Positions 1-7,718 of a DNA stretch of 64,000 bases are shown piece by piece (the first letter of the stretch is position 1; the number at the start of each line of letters is the position of its first letter). The notes under the pieces were generated by a model. It ran no database searches. It was not told where the DNA came from and was given only the letters and a program-made list of their open reading frames with translations. The DNA is from JAIVJZ01 sp036386515 (GTDB lineage: Bacteria > Acidobacteriota > Blastocatellia > Pyrinomonadales > Pyrinomonadaceae), in the NCBI GenBank assembly GCA_036386515.1, contig DASVVO010000094.1:1-64000 (forward strand). Direction: 5' to 3'. The position numbers and the translations under genes were made by a program.

Positions 1-108
1 ACGCTTGATGAGTTAGAACAGACGGTCTGTACACGTTGTCAAAAGATCAGTGCCGCGCCTGAGCAAGTTACGGCATTAACGAATTACCATTGGCTGCCAA
101 CTACATGA
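1..108 (+). CDS. C-terminal fragment of an unidentified protein
   Basis: An open frame runs from the window edge to TGA at 106-108 (35 codons). The tail carries a CTRC motif, which could be half of a zinc-binding site, and ends in LPTT. Its codons are visibly less GC-rich than those of every other gene here, which suggests recent acquisition, for example from a mobile element. I do not recognise the family, and because only the end is present no function is proposed. Confidence 0.4.
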   Translation, partial: TLDELEQTVCTRCQKISAAPEQVTALTNYHWLPTT

Positions 109-138
109 CCGACCTTAATCTGTCATGCAACTTGGTAT

Positions 139-242
139 TAGAGGTTAGTAAAAAGATGAAGGCCGGTGAGAGCAGCTTGCGTGCGCTTTCACCGGCCTTC
201 AGTTCTGATCACTGACCTCTAACCTCTAACCTCTGACCTCTG
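139..242. repeat. Heptanucleotide inverted repeat, ACCTCTA type
   Basis: The right arm (213-242) is a tandem of AACCTCT/GACCTCT heptamers. A short inverted counterpart (AGAGGTTAG) lies at 140-148. The terminator hairpin of the minus-strand gene lies between the arms. The same heptamer family recurs at 39415-39515. Confidence 0.6.
150..200 (-). terminator. Intrinsic terminator of kgd
   Basis: A 16-bp stem with one mismatch pairs 158-173 with 185-200 around an 11-nt loop. On the minus strand it is followed by a T5 tract (150-154). It lies about 45 bp beyond the kgd stop codon and is oriented to end that transcript. Confidence 0.75.
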
Positions 243-245
243 CTT

Positions 246-3200
246 TTACGAATCGGCTTCGCCCGCGTACTTGTCCGTGCTGGCGTTGGAGATGATGGGC
301 GCGTCGGTGGTGAGGGCTTGGTTGACGAGTTCGCGCTGCTCCAGTTCGTGGATGGTGTAAGAACCCGTGGCGGGGCTGGCCGAGGCCGTGCGCCCGACGT
401 AGAAGGGACGCTCGCAGGCGCGCAGCATCCCCGTCAGGCGCGGCTCGACGAAGTGCCAGCCGCCGTAGTTCTTCGGCTCCTCCTGCGCCCAGACGAGTTG
501 ATCCGCGTTCGGGTAACGCGCGAAAATTTCGCGCAAACGCCGTTCGGGAAACGGGTAGAACTGTTCGAGCCGGACGATGGCGACGCGGCGGTCGTCGGAT
601 TTCAAACGCGCCGCGTTCAGGTCGTAATAGACCTTACCGCTGCACAAGACGATGCGGCGCACCTCGGCCGGGTTCGCGATCTCCGTGTCTTCAATGACGG
701 GGAGGAAGCCACCCGCGGTCAACTCTTCGACGGCGGAGGTCGCGGCGGGCAGGCGCAGCAAACTCTTCGGCGTCATCACGACGAGCGGGCGCGCGATCTC
801 CTGTCGCACCTGGCGGCGCAGCAGGTGGAAATATTGCGCGGGCGTCGTGGGGTAACAGACCTGCATGTTGTTCTCGGCGCAGAGTTGGAGATAGCGTTCG
901 AGGCGCGCGTTGGAGTGCTCCGGCCCCTGGCCTTCGTAGCCGTGCGGCAGGAGGAGCGCGAGGCGCGAGGGCTGCTGCCACTTGTCCACGCCGGGCGCGA
1001 TAAACTGGTCGATGATCACCTGCGCGCCGTTCGAGAAGTCGCCGAACTGCGCCTCCCACATCACGAGCGCGCGCTGCTCCACGACCGAATAACCGTACTC
1101 GAATCCCATCACGCCCTGCTCGGACAGAGAACTGTCGAAGACCTCGAAGCGCGGCCGGCCGTTCGGGCGCGCGGCGAGTTCTGAGAGCGGCGTCCAGGAT
1201 GCGCCCGTCTGCGTGTCGTAGAGAATCGCGTGGCGTTGACTAAAGGTGCCGCGTCCCGAATCCTGACCGCTCAGGCGCACGCATGTGCCTTCGAGCGCGA
1301 GCGTGCCGAAGGCCATCGCCTCGCCGAACGCCCAATCGAGAGGCGTCTGCCCCGCGCCCATCTTTTCGCGCCGCGCCAGTTGGCTCACCATCTTCGGGTT
1401 GATGTTGAAGCCGTCGGGGACGACCGCGATCTTGTGTCCGAGTTCGCGAATCGTCTCGGCCGCAACAAACGTCTCCAACACTTCCGATCCGTCTTCCTCG
1501 ACGATTGCGGGCGGCAACTCCGTCATCTTCGGCTTGCCCGCGACGATCTCTTTGGCGCGCGCCTGCGCCTGCTCGTAGCGGCCGACACGCTCCTTGATCA
1601 TCGCCTCCACGTCGGCCTCGGAGACGACGCCCTCGCGGATGAGTTGCGCGGCGTAGATGGCGCGCACGCCGGGATGCGCCTTGACGCGCGCGTACATCAG
1701 CGGTTGCGTGTAGCTCGGCTCGTCGCCCTCGTTATGCCCGAGGCGGCGGAAACCGATCACGTCGAGCACCACGTCCTTGTTGAACTCCTGCCGGTAGTCG
1801 AGCGCGATGCGCAGGATGCGGAAGGCGGCTTCCGGGTCGTCGCCGTTGATGTGGAAGATCGGGAGTTGCGTCATGCGCGCCACGTCGGTCGAGTAGAGGG
1901 TGGAGCGACCCTTTTCGGGCGAGGTGGTGAAGCCGATCTGGTTGTTGATGATGATGTGGATCGTGCCGCCCGTGCGATAGCCGCGCAGTTCGGCGAGGTT
2001 GAGAGTTTCCATCACGATGCCCTGTCCGGCGAAGGCCGCGTCGCCGTGCAGGAGCACGGGCAGCGCGCGGTCGATCACCTCTTCGCGCTCGGCGTTCATC
2101 GCGTCCTGCTTGGCGCGCACCATACCCTCCACCACGGCATCGACGAATTCGAGATGGCTCGGATTCGGCGAGACCGTGATCTTAACCGTGCGCCCGCTCG
2201 TCGTCTCGCGTTCGCCGACCGCCCCCTGGTGGTATTTCACGTCGCCTTCGTCGGCCGGGAAGTTCGGATGCACCGCGCCCTCGAAGGAGGTGAAGATGCG
2301 TTCCGAGAAATTGCCGACGACGTTCGCCAGCACGTTCAGACGACCCCGGTGCGCCATGCCGAGCGTGATGTCTTCGACGCCGCGCTCGCCCGCCTTCTCG
2401 ATCAACTGGTGCAGGAGCGGGATGATCGTCTCGCAGCCTTCGAGCGAGAAGCGTTTCGCGCCGAGATACTTCGTGTGCAGGAAACGCTCGAACTGTTCGG
2501 CGGCGATGAGGCGGTCGAGCAGTTGTTTCTTCGTCTCGGGCGGGAGCGGTTCCGGGTCAACCAACTCCTGCCGGATGCGTTCGCGCAACCAGAGTTTCTG
2601 CTCCTTGCTCTGAATGTGGCGGTATTCCGTGCCGACCTTGCCGCAATAGGCGCGTCGCAGGATGTCCAGAATTTCGCGCAGCGTCGCGCTCTCGCGTCCG
2701 CTGAGGCCCCCCGTGATGAACGTGCGATCCAAATCCCAGATCGTGAGGCCGTAGGTTTCGAGGTCGAGTTCGGAATGATAATTGACGGGCATCGCGTGGA
2801 GCGGGTCGATGTCGGCGATGAGGTGGCCGCGCACGCGGTAGGCGTTGATCAGTTCGAGCACGCGCGCCTGTTTGACGATCTGCTCCTGGGTGCGGTCGCC
2901 GCCGAGCAGCGCGGGGTTGCGATCCACAGCCCAGCGCATCGGCCGGTAGGCGATGCCGAGATCGAGAAAGATGCTCTCGTAAAAATCGTGTTTGCCGACC
3001 AGGAGTTCGTGGACGTGCGCGAGGAACGCGCCCGACTCCGCGCCCTGGATGATGCGGTGGTCATAGGTCGAAGAGATGGTGAGCGTCTTGCTGATGCCGA
3101 GTTGCGAGAGGGCTTCCGAAGTCATCGCGTGATACTCGGCCGGGTACTCGATCGCGCCCGTGGCGATGATGACGGATTGCCCCGCCATCAGGCGCGGCGT

Positions 3201-4091
3201 CGAGGCCACCGTGCCGATCGTGCCGGGGTTCGTGAGCGAGATGGTCGTGTCCTGAAAATCGGGCAGGCCGAGTTTTCCGTCGCGCGCGCGCCGCACCACG
3301 TCGTCGTAGGCCGCGATGAACTGCGAAAACGCGAGCGCGTTCGCTCCCTTGACGTTCGGGACGAGGAGCGAGCGCGAGCCGTCCTTCTTTTGAATGTCGA
3401 TGGCGACGCCGAGATTGGCTTCCGCCCGGCGCAGGCGCGCGGGCTTGCCGTCGGCGTGCGTGAAGCCGTCGTTGAGTTGCGGGTATTTGTCGAGCGCGCG
3501 CAGGAGCGCGTAGGCGATGAGGTGCGTGTAAGAGACTTTGCCGCCGCCGTGCTCCTTCAAATGCTTGTTGATGATGACGCGGTTCTCTTCGAGAAGTTTG
3601 ACGGGCACCTGCCGGTTCGAGGTCGCGGTCGGCACCGAGAGGCTCGTCTCCATGTTCTCGACGATCTTCAAGGCCGCGCCGCGAATGGGGGCGGCTTCGG
3701 CGGCGGCGGGCTTCGCGGCGGGCGCAGGAGATATCGCGGCGGGCGCGGCGGCGGGCGAAGCAGCAGCAGCGGCGGCGACGGGTGCATCCGGCGAGACGGC
3801 GGCGGCGGTGTTGGCTGCCGGGGTCGGCGTCGCGCTCCGGCCGTCGGCGGGCGGCGCGGCAGCGGCGGGAGCGGGAGCGGGTGCGCCGTTGCCGGAAGTT
3901 GCGCTTGCGGCGGGCGCGGGCGGCGTCGGAGACTGGCCGAGCATTTCCGCGAAATAGGCGCGCCAGGATTCGTCAACCAGCGACGGGTTGCTGCGGAAAC
4001 GCTCCAGCAGCGTCTCGACGTAGTTGGCGTTCGCGCCGAAGTTTTCGGCGATGAATTGCGAGTAATCAATCTGGTTTTGTTGTGCGCTCAA
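246..4091 (-). CDS. kgd: Multifunctional 2-oxoglutarate decarboxylase/dehydrogenase E1 with fused E2 domain (Kgd type)
   Basis: This 1281-residue enzyme belongs to the TCA-cycle 2-oxoglutarate step. Residues 6-50 are the short E1 N-terminal segment (YSQFIAENF). Residues 51-135 form an Ala/Pro linker. Residues about 136-370 are a succinyltransferase catalytic domain with the active-site motif DHRIIQGAESG at 344-354. The rest is the thiamine-diphosphate E1 part (GMAHRGRLNVLANV, then HGDAAFAGQG, then IIINNQIGFTT). There is no lipoyl domain, as in mycobacterial Kgd, so a separate lipoylated protein must act in trans. The start is TTG, supported by GAGGTGAT seven bases upstream. The gene stands alone, diverges from the DUF1287 gene, and has its own terminator. 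Confidence 0.95.
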   Translation of the reverse strand: MSAQQNQIDYSQFIAENFGANANYVETLLERFRSNPSLVDESWRAYFAEMLGQSPTPPAPAASATSGNGAPAPAPAAAAPPADGRSATPTPAANTAAAVSPDAPVAAAAAASPAAAPAAISPAPAAKPAAAEAAPIRGAALKIVENMETSLSVPTATSNRQVPVKLLEENRVIINKHLKEHGGGKVSYTHLIAYALLRALDKYPQLNDGFTHADGKPARLRRAEANLGVAIDIQKKDGSRSLLVPNVKGANALAFSQFIAAYDDVVRRARDGKLGLPDFQDTTISLTNPGTIGTVASTPRLMAGQSVIIATGAIEYPAEYHAMTSEALSQLGISKTLTISSTYDHRIIQGAESGAFLAHVHELLVGKHDFYESIFLDLGIAYRPMRWAVDRNPALLGGDRTQEQIVKQARVLELINAYRVRGHLIADIDPLHAMPVNYHSELDLETYGLTIWDLDRTFITGGLSGRESATLREILDILRRAYCGKVGTEYRHIQSKEQKLWLRERIRQELVDPEPLPPETKKQLLDRLIAAEQFERFLHTKYLGAKRFSLEGCETIIPLLHQLIEKAGERGVEDITLGMAHRGRLNVLANVVGNFSERIFTSFEGAVHPNFPADEGDVKYHQGAVGERETTSGRTVKITVSPNPSHLEFVDAVVEGMVRAKQDAMNAEREEVIDRALPVLLHGDAAFAGQGIVMETLNLAELRGYRTGGTIHIIINNQIGFTTSPEKGRSTLYSTDVARMTQLPIFHINGDDPEAAFRILRIALDYRQEFNKDVVLDVIGFRRLGHNEGDEPSYTQPLMYARVKAHPGVRAIYAAQLIREGVVSEADVEAMIKERVGRYEQAQARAKEIVAGKPKMTELPPAIVEEDGSEVLETFVAAETIRELGHKIAVVPDGFNINPKMVSQLARREKMGAGQTPLDWAFGEAMAFGTLALEGTCVRLSGQDSGRGTFSQRHAILYDTQTGASWTPLSELAARPNGRPRFEVFDSSLSEQGVMGFEYGYSVVEQRALVMWEAQFGDFSNGAQVIIDQFIAPGVDKWQQPSRLALLLPHGYEGQGPEHSNARLERYLQLCAENNMQVCYPTTPAQYFHLLRRQVRQEIARPLVVMTPKSLLRLPAATSAVEELTAGGFLPVIEDTEIANPAEVRRIVLCSGKVYYDLNAARLKSDDRRVAIVRLEQFYPFPERRLREIFARYPNADQLVWAQEEPKNYGGWHFVEPRLTGMLRACERPFYVGRTASASPATGSYTIHELEQRELVNQALTTDAPIISNASTDKYAGEADS

Positions 4092-4241
4092 AGTGTTATC
4101 ACCTCGCTCTGAGAGAAGCCGCGTGTGGGGCTTCGGCGGCGGCTCGACGCTCGTTTGATTGTCCGTTGATGCTCGAAATCATAGCCTATCACTTTCCGCT
4201 GCGCACCGCATCCGCCGCCTGCTACCGGCGCAACCCCGTCG

Positions 4242-4247
4242 TATAAT
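4242..4247 (+). promoter_or_regulatory. Possible -10 element for the DUF1287 gene
   Basis: A perfect TATAAT lies 51 bp before the ATG at 4298 in the divergent gap. No convincing -35 hexamer is visible at the expected distance, so this is only a candidate. Confidence 0.35.
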
Positions 4248-4297
4248 TCCACATCACATGACCGCCCGCGAAAGCTGAACGGCGCAAGGATCAACTT

Positions 4298-5038
4298 ATG
4301 TCGCCATCGAATTTTCCACTCTCCGCCGCGCTCTGCGGCTTCGCTCTCTTCGCCCTCGGCGCATGCGGCCTCCCGCGCGCCGGAACGCCCGCCGCGCAGC
4401 AAACTCACAGACCCCGCGCCGCGGCGTCGGCGACGGCGACGCCGCGGCCGGAGGTAAAACCCGTCTACGAGTCGCCCGTGCTCGAACGTCTCGTCGCGGC
4501 GGCAAACGAGCGAACGGCGCACGAGGTCGAGTACGACGGCAGCTATTTCAAGTTGGACTACCCGAACGGCGACGTGCCGGAGGGCAAGGGCGTCTGCACG
4601 GACGAGGTGATCCGTTCCTACCGCGCGCTCGGCATAGACTTGCAGAAGGAAGTCCACGAAGACATGGCGGCCAACTTCTCGCGCTACCCGACCAAATTCG
4701 GCTTGAAGTCTACCGACCCGAACATCGACCACCGGCGCGTGCCGAACCTGCGCGTCTTCTTCGAGCGCAAGGGCAAGTCGCTGCCCATCACCGGCGAGGC
4801 GGCGGACTATCGCCCCGGCGACATCGTGACGTGGGACTTGAACGCCGCGCAGACGCACATCGGCCTCGTCATCGATGCACCCTCGGCGACGCCCGGCCGC
4901 TACATGATCATGCACAACATCGGACAGGGGCCGCAGATCGAAGACGTTCTCTTCTCGTGGCAGATCACGGGTCACTACCGCTACACCGGCGCGCCGCCCG
5001 CGCCGCAGCCCACGCCCGCCGCGCGCCGCCGCCGGTAA
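4298..5038 (+). CDS. DUF1287 family lipoprotein
   Basis: A 246-residue exported protein. The N-terminus is a signal peptide with a lipobox-like end (ALGAC), so it is probably lipid-anchored. A proline/alanine linker follows, then a DUF1287 domain from about residue 70. That domain has the family's conserved YDGSYFKLDYPNGDVP, GVCTDEVIRSYR and PGDIVTWDL segments and a downstream HIGLVID. DUF1287 proteins have an NlpC/P60-like fold, with Cys (GVCTD) and His (THIGLV) as the plausible catalytic pair. A hydrolase role in the envelope is inference. AAGGA sits 7-8 bases before ATG. The C-terminus is rich in Ala, Pro and Arg. Confidence 0.8.
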   Translation: MSPSNFPLSAALCGFALFALGACGLPRAGTPAAQQTHRPRAAASATATPRPEVKPVYESPVLERLVAAANERTAHEVEYDGSYFKLDYPNGDVPEGKGVCTDEVIRSYRALGIDLQKEVHEDMAANFSRYPTKFGLKSTDPNIDHRRVPNLRVFFERKGKSLPITGEAADYRPGDIVTWDLNAAQTHIGLVIDAPSATPGRYMIMHNIGQGPQIEDVLFSWQITGHYRYTGAPPAPQPTPAARRRR

Positions 5039-5131
5039 GCGACGACGCGCGCGCGCACAATTCACTTCCCCATTAAATGCAACTATCGCGGCTCTCGCGC
5101 GTTTCAACTCGAAACGCGAAAGGAGTCACGC

Positions 5132-5674
5132 ATGATCTTCAAGAGGGCGCTGCTCAAAGCCGGAATTTTCCATCTCACCTTCAGCCTCGCATTTTTTCTC
5201 ACCTATTTTTTCACGCCCGACCCGCCGCGCCCCGTGAAGCTCAAGCGGCTTGCGCCGCCCGCCTTCAACGTCGCGGAGCACGTGAGCGCGGAGACCAAGA
5301 TGGTCATCATGGATCGCGCGAACAAGCGCGGCTACACGCGCCTGCGCCTGCTGCTTTACGGAGGCCGGCCTGCGCCCGAACGCCTCCGGGCGCGAACCTA
5401 TTTCTTCCTGCCTGGCGACCCCGCGCGGCGCGTGTGGGTGAGTGAAAGGGTCGAGATCGAACGTCCCTTCGCGGAGCAGCCAGACGCAACCTTAACCGTC
5501 GCCGCTTCCTGCGCTCCGTGCGATGACGCGGACGCGCCGCACGGCGGCTACTTCGCGCGCGTCCAACTTTACGCGGACGACGGAGAGACGCCCTTGCCCG
5601 ACGGCGCGCAATTCTTCAATGCCGCCACGGCCGTGCCCGTCATCGTCAACGTCGCCCCGGCGCGTGCGCCCTGA
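5132..5674 (+). CDS. Hypothetical membrane-anchored protein
   Basis: A 180-residue protein that I do not recognise. Residues 8-28 form one hydrophobic segment rich in Phe and Leu (HLTFSLAFFLTYFF), which is a signal anchor. The remainder is a soluble, probably beta-rich periplasmic domain with a CAPC pair near residue 130 that could form a disulfide. ATG at 5132 follows AAGGAG at good spacing. It lies 94 bp after the DUF1287 gene and 108 bp before the VWA gene on the same strand, so the three may be co-transcribed. Confidence 0.6.
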   Translation: MIFKRALLKAGIFHLTFSLAFFLTYFFTPDPPRPVKLKRLAPPAFNVAEHVSAETKMVIMDRANKRGYTRLRLLLYGGRPAPERLRARTYFFLPGDPARRVWVSERVEIERPFAEQPDATLTVAASCAPCDDADAPHGGYFARVQLYADDGETPLPDGAQFFNAATAVPVIVNVAPARAP

Positions 5675-5782
5675 GGCGCGCCGGAAATTTTCTACGCGCC
5701 TGCCTGCAAGTATTTCCGGCTTCGCGCATTCAAGTGGATGCAAGGTTATGAAGTCAGAGCCGAACATGCCGCAGGAGGTCTT

Positions 5783-7540
5783 ATGAGCCACACACCGGAA
5801 AGCACACGCCCCGCGCCGTCAACCGTCAACCGCCGCACTCGTTTCAACTCGCCGCCGCGCCACGCGCGCCTTCGCCCGATCGCTCTCTGCATCGTCGCCG
5901 CGATGCTTTTGTCTTCGTGCGAGCGCGCGGGCGCGCCGGGTCGCGTTTCTCAAAGCAGAGAGACGACGGAAGCCGTGCAGGCGTCGAACGATGCGACCGC
6001 GCCCGTGATGGCAAACGGCGCGATCGCTCCCTCGCCGGCCGCGTCGATGCGCGAGGAACGCCGGGGGGCAGACCGCCTGAGCAAGGCTGACGGGGACGAT
6101 CAAGAGTTCAACACCGAAGCCTACAAGCACATCGACGAGAACCCCTTCTTCGAGGCGGCGCGCGCGCCGCTCTCCACTTTCTCGATTGACGTGGACACGG
6201 CCTCCTACAGCAACATGCGCCGCTTCCTGCGCAGCGGCCAACTCCCGCCGAAGGATGCCGTCCGCACCGAAGAGTTGATCAACTATTTCACCTACGACTA
6301 CCCGCAGCCCGCGGGCAACGCGCCCTTCTCCATTAACGCGGAAGTGGCGGCCTGCCCTTGGAACTCGAAGCATCGCCTCGTCCACATCGGCTTGCAGGGC
6401 AAGCGCATGCACAAGGAAGACCTGCCGCCCGCCAATCTCGTCTTTCTGCTCGACGTGTCCGGCTCGATGAACTCGCCCGATAAACTGCCGCTCGTCAAAT
6501 CGTCGCTCCGCATGCTCGCCGAACAACTCTCGGCGCGCGACCGGTTGAGCATCGTGGTCTACGCCGGTTCGAGCGGGCTGGCGTTGCCCGCCACGGCGGG
6601 CGACCGGCGCGGCGAAATCCTCGCCGCGCTCGACGCGCTCGAAGCCGGAGGCTCCACCAACGGCGGCGAAGGGATTCATCTCGCCTACCGCGTCGCGGCG
6701 GAGAATTTCATTCGCGGCGGCATCAACCGCGTCATCCTCGCCACCGACGGCGATTTCAACGTCGGCACGACGAGCGAAGGCGAACTCACGCGCCTCATCG
6801 AAGAGAAACGCAGGAGCGGCGTCTTTCTCTCCGTGCTCGGCTTCGGCACGGGCAACGTGAAAGACGCAACGATGGAGATGCTCGCCGATCGCGGCAACGG
6901 CAACTACGCCTACATCGACGACGCGCAGGAGGCGCGCAAAGTGCTCGGCGACCAACTCGGCGCGACAATCGCCACCATCGCCAAGGATGTGAAGATTCAG
7001 GTGGAGTTCAACCCGCGACAGGCGGCCGCCTACCGGCTCATCGGCTATGAGAACCGCCTGCTGCGCGATCAGGATTTCAACGACGACACCAAGGACGCGG
7101 GCGAGATCGGCGCGGGTCACACCGTCACCGCGCTCTACGAGGTCGTCCCCTACGGGCAAAAGTTCGAGAACCCCGGCGTTGACGCGTTGAAATATCAGCA
7201 GCCCGCGCAAGTTTCGTCGAACTCGAACAGCAAAGAGTTGATGACGATCAAAGTCCGCTACAAAGAACCGGACGCAAACGACAGCAAACTCCTGAGCGTG
7301 TGGGTGGCCGACGCGGGCGGCTCGCTAGAGAACGCCTCGAACAACCTCAAGTTCTCTTCGGCGGTGGCGGGCTTCGGCATGCTCCTGCGCGACTCGAAAT
7401 ACAAAGGCGACGCACGCTACGCGGACATTGCCCAACTCGCGCGCGCCGCCTCCGGCGCGGATGCGCAGGGCTACCGCACCGAGTTCATCCAACTCGTCGA
7501 ACGGGCGCACGCGCTCGCACGGCAGAGCGCAAGGAATTAA
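5783..7540 (+). CDS. von Willebrand factor A domain protein (YfbK-like)
   Basis: A 585-residue exported protein. The start at 5783 is preferred over an in-frame ATG 45 bp upstream because AGGAGGT ends five bases before it. A hydrophobic segment with a lipobox-like LLSSC follows the Arg-rich N-terminus. Residues about 100-180 are the YfbK/VWF_A N-terminal region (FSIDVDTASYSNMRRFL). A VWA domain follows with a MIDAS motif, DVSGSMNSPDK, and later ATDGDFNVG. The C-terminal third matches the DUF3520 domain that follows VWA in this family. Such proteins bind divalent metal and act as surface or periplasmic adhesion or assembly factors. The exact role is unknown. Confidence 0.85.
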   Translation: MSHTPESTRPAPSTVNRRTRFNSPPRHARLRPIALCIVAAMLLSSCERAGAPGRVSQSRETTEAVQASNDATAPVMANGAIAPSPAASMREERRGADRLSKADGDDQEFNTEAYKHIDENPFFEAARAPLSTFSIDVDTASYSNMRRFLRSGQLPPKDAVRTEELINYFTYDYPQPAGNAPFSINAEVAACPWNSKHRLVHIGLQGKRMHKEDLPPANLVFLLDVSGSMNSPDKLPLVKSSLRMLAEQLSARDRLSIVVYAGSSGLALPATAGDRRGEILAALDALEAGGSTNGGEGIHLAYRVAAENFIRGGINRVILATDGDFNVGTTSEGELTRLIEEKRRSGVFLSVLGFGTGNVKDATMEMLADRGNGNYAYIDDAQEARKVLGDQLGATIATIAKDVKIQVEFNPRQAAAYRLIGYENRLLRDQDFNDDTKDAGEIGAGHTVTALYEVVPYGQKFENPGVDALKYQQPAQVSSNSNSKELMTIKVRYKEPDANDSKLLSVWVADAGGSLENASNNLKFSSAVAGFGMLLRDSKYKGDARYADIAQLARAASGADAQGYRTEFIQLVERAHALARQSARN

Positions 7541-7550
7541 CCGCGAGCAG

Positions 7551-7700
7551 GGGAAGGGGTAAAGGGGAAGGGGTAAAGGGGAAGGGGTAAAGGTAAAAGG
7601 CACAGGCCAACTTCCTTTCCCCTTTACCCTTTGCCCCTTCCCCCTTCTTTTGCGCCTCTCCCTTCACCCTCCCCCTTTCCCCTTTACCCCCTCCTCTTTA
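7551..7700. repeat. Heptanucleotide inverted repeat, AGGGGAA type
   Basis: The left arm (7551-7599) is GGGGAAGGGGTAAA in tandem. The right arm (about 7613-7697) is its pyrimidine-rich complement in two blocks. It fills the gap between the VWA and cheA genes and runs into the cheA promoter. The same family occurs at 11829, 58150 and 63958. Confidence 0.7.
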
Positions 7701-7710
7701 CAGTTATAAT
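7682..7710 (+). promoter_or_regulatory. Promoter of cheA, apparently giving a leaderless mRNA
   Basis: A perfect TATAAT (7705-7710) lies only 8 bp before the ATG at 7719. Transcription would therefore begin within a base or two of the start codon. No Shine-Dalgarno sequence fits in that space. The -35 position holds CTTTAC, which comes from the repeat arm. Confidence 0.5.
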
Positions 7711-7718
7711 CGCGCGCG

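Noticed and set aside
1230..4112. A 960-codon open frame on the plus strand opposite kgd
   Set aside because: It mirrors the codons of a well-conserved enzyme, is dominated by Arg/Asp/Val/His, and has no domain. Such shadows are expected in DNA this GC-rich.
4088..5107. Long minus-strand frame opposite the DUF1287 gene
   Set aside because: Arg-rich shadow with no recognisable domain; the plus strand encodes a clear family member with a signal peptide.
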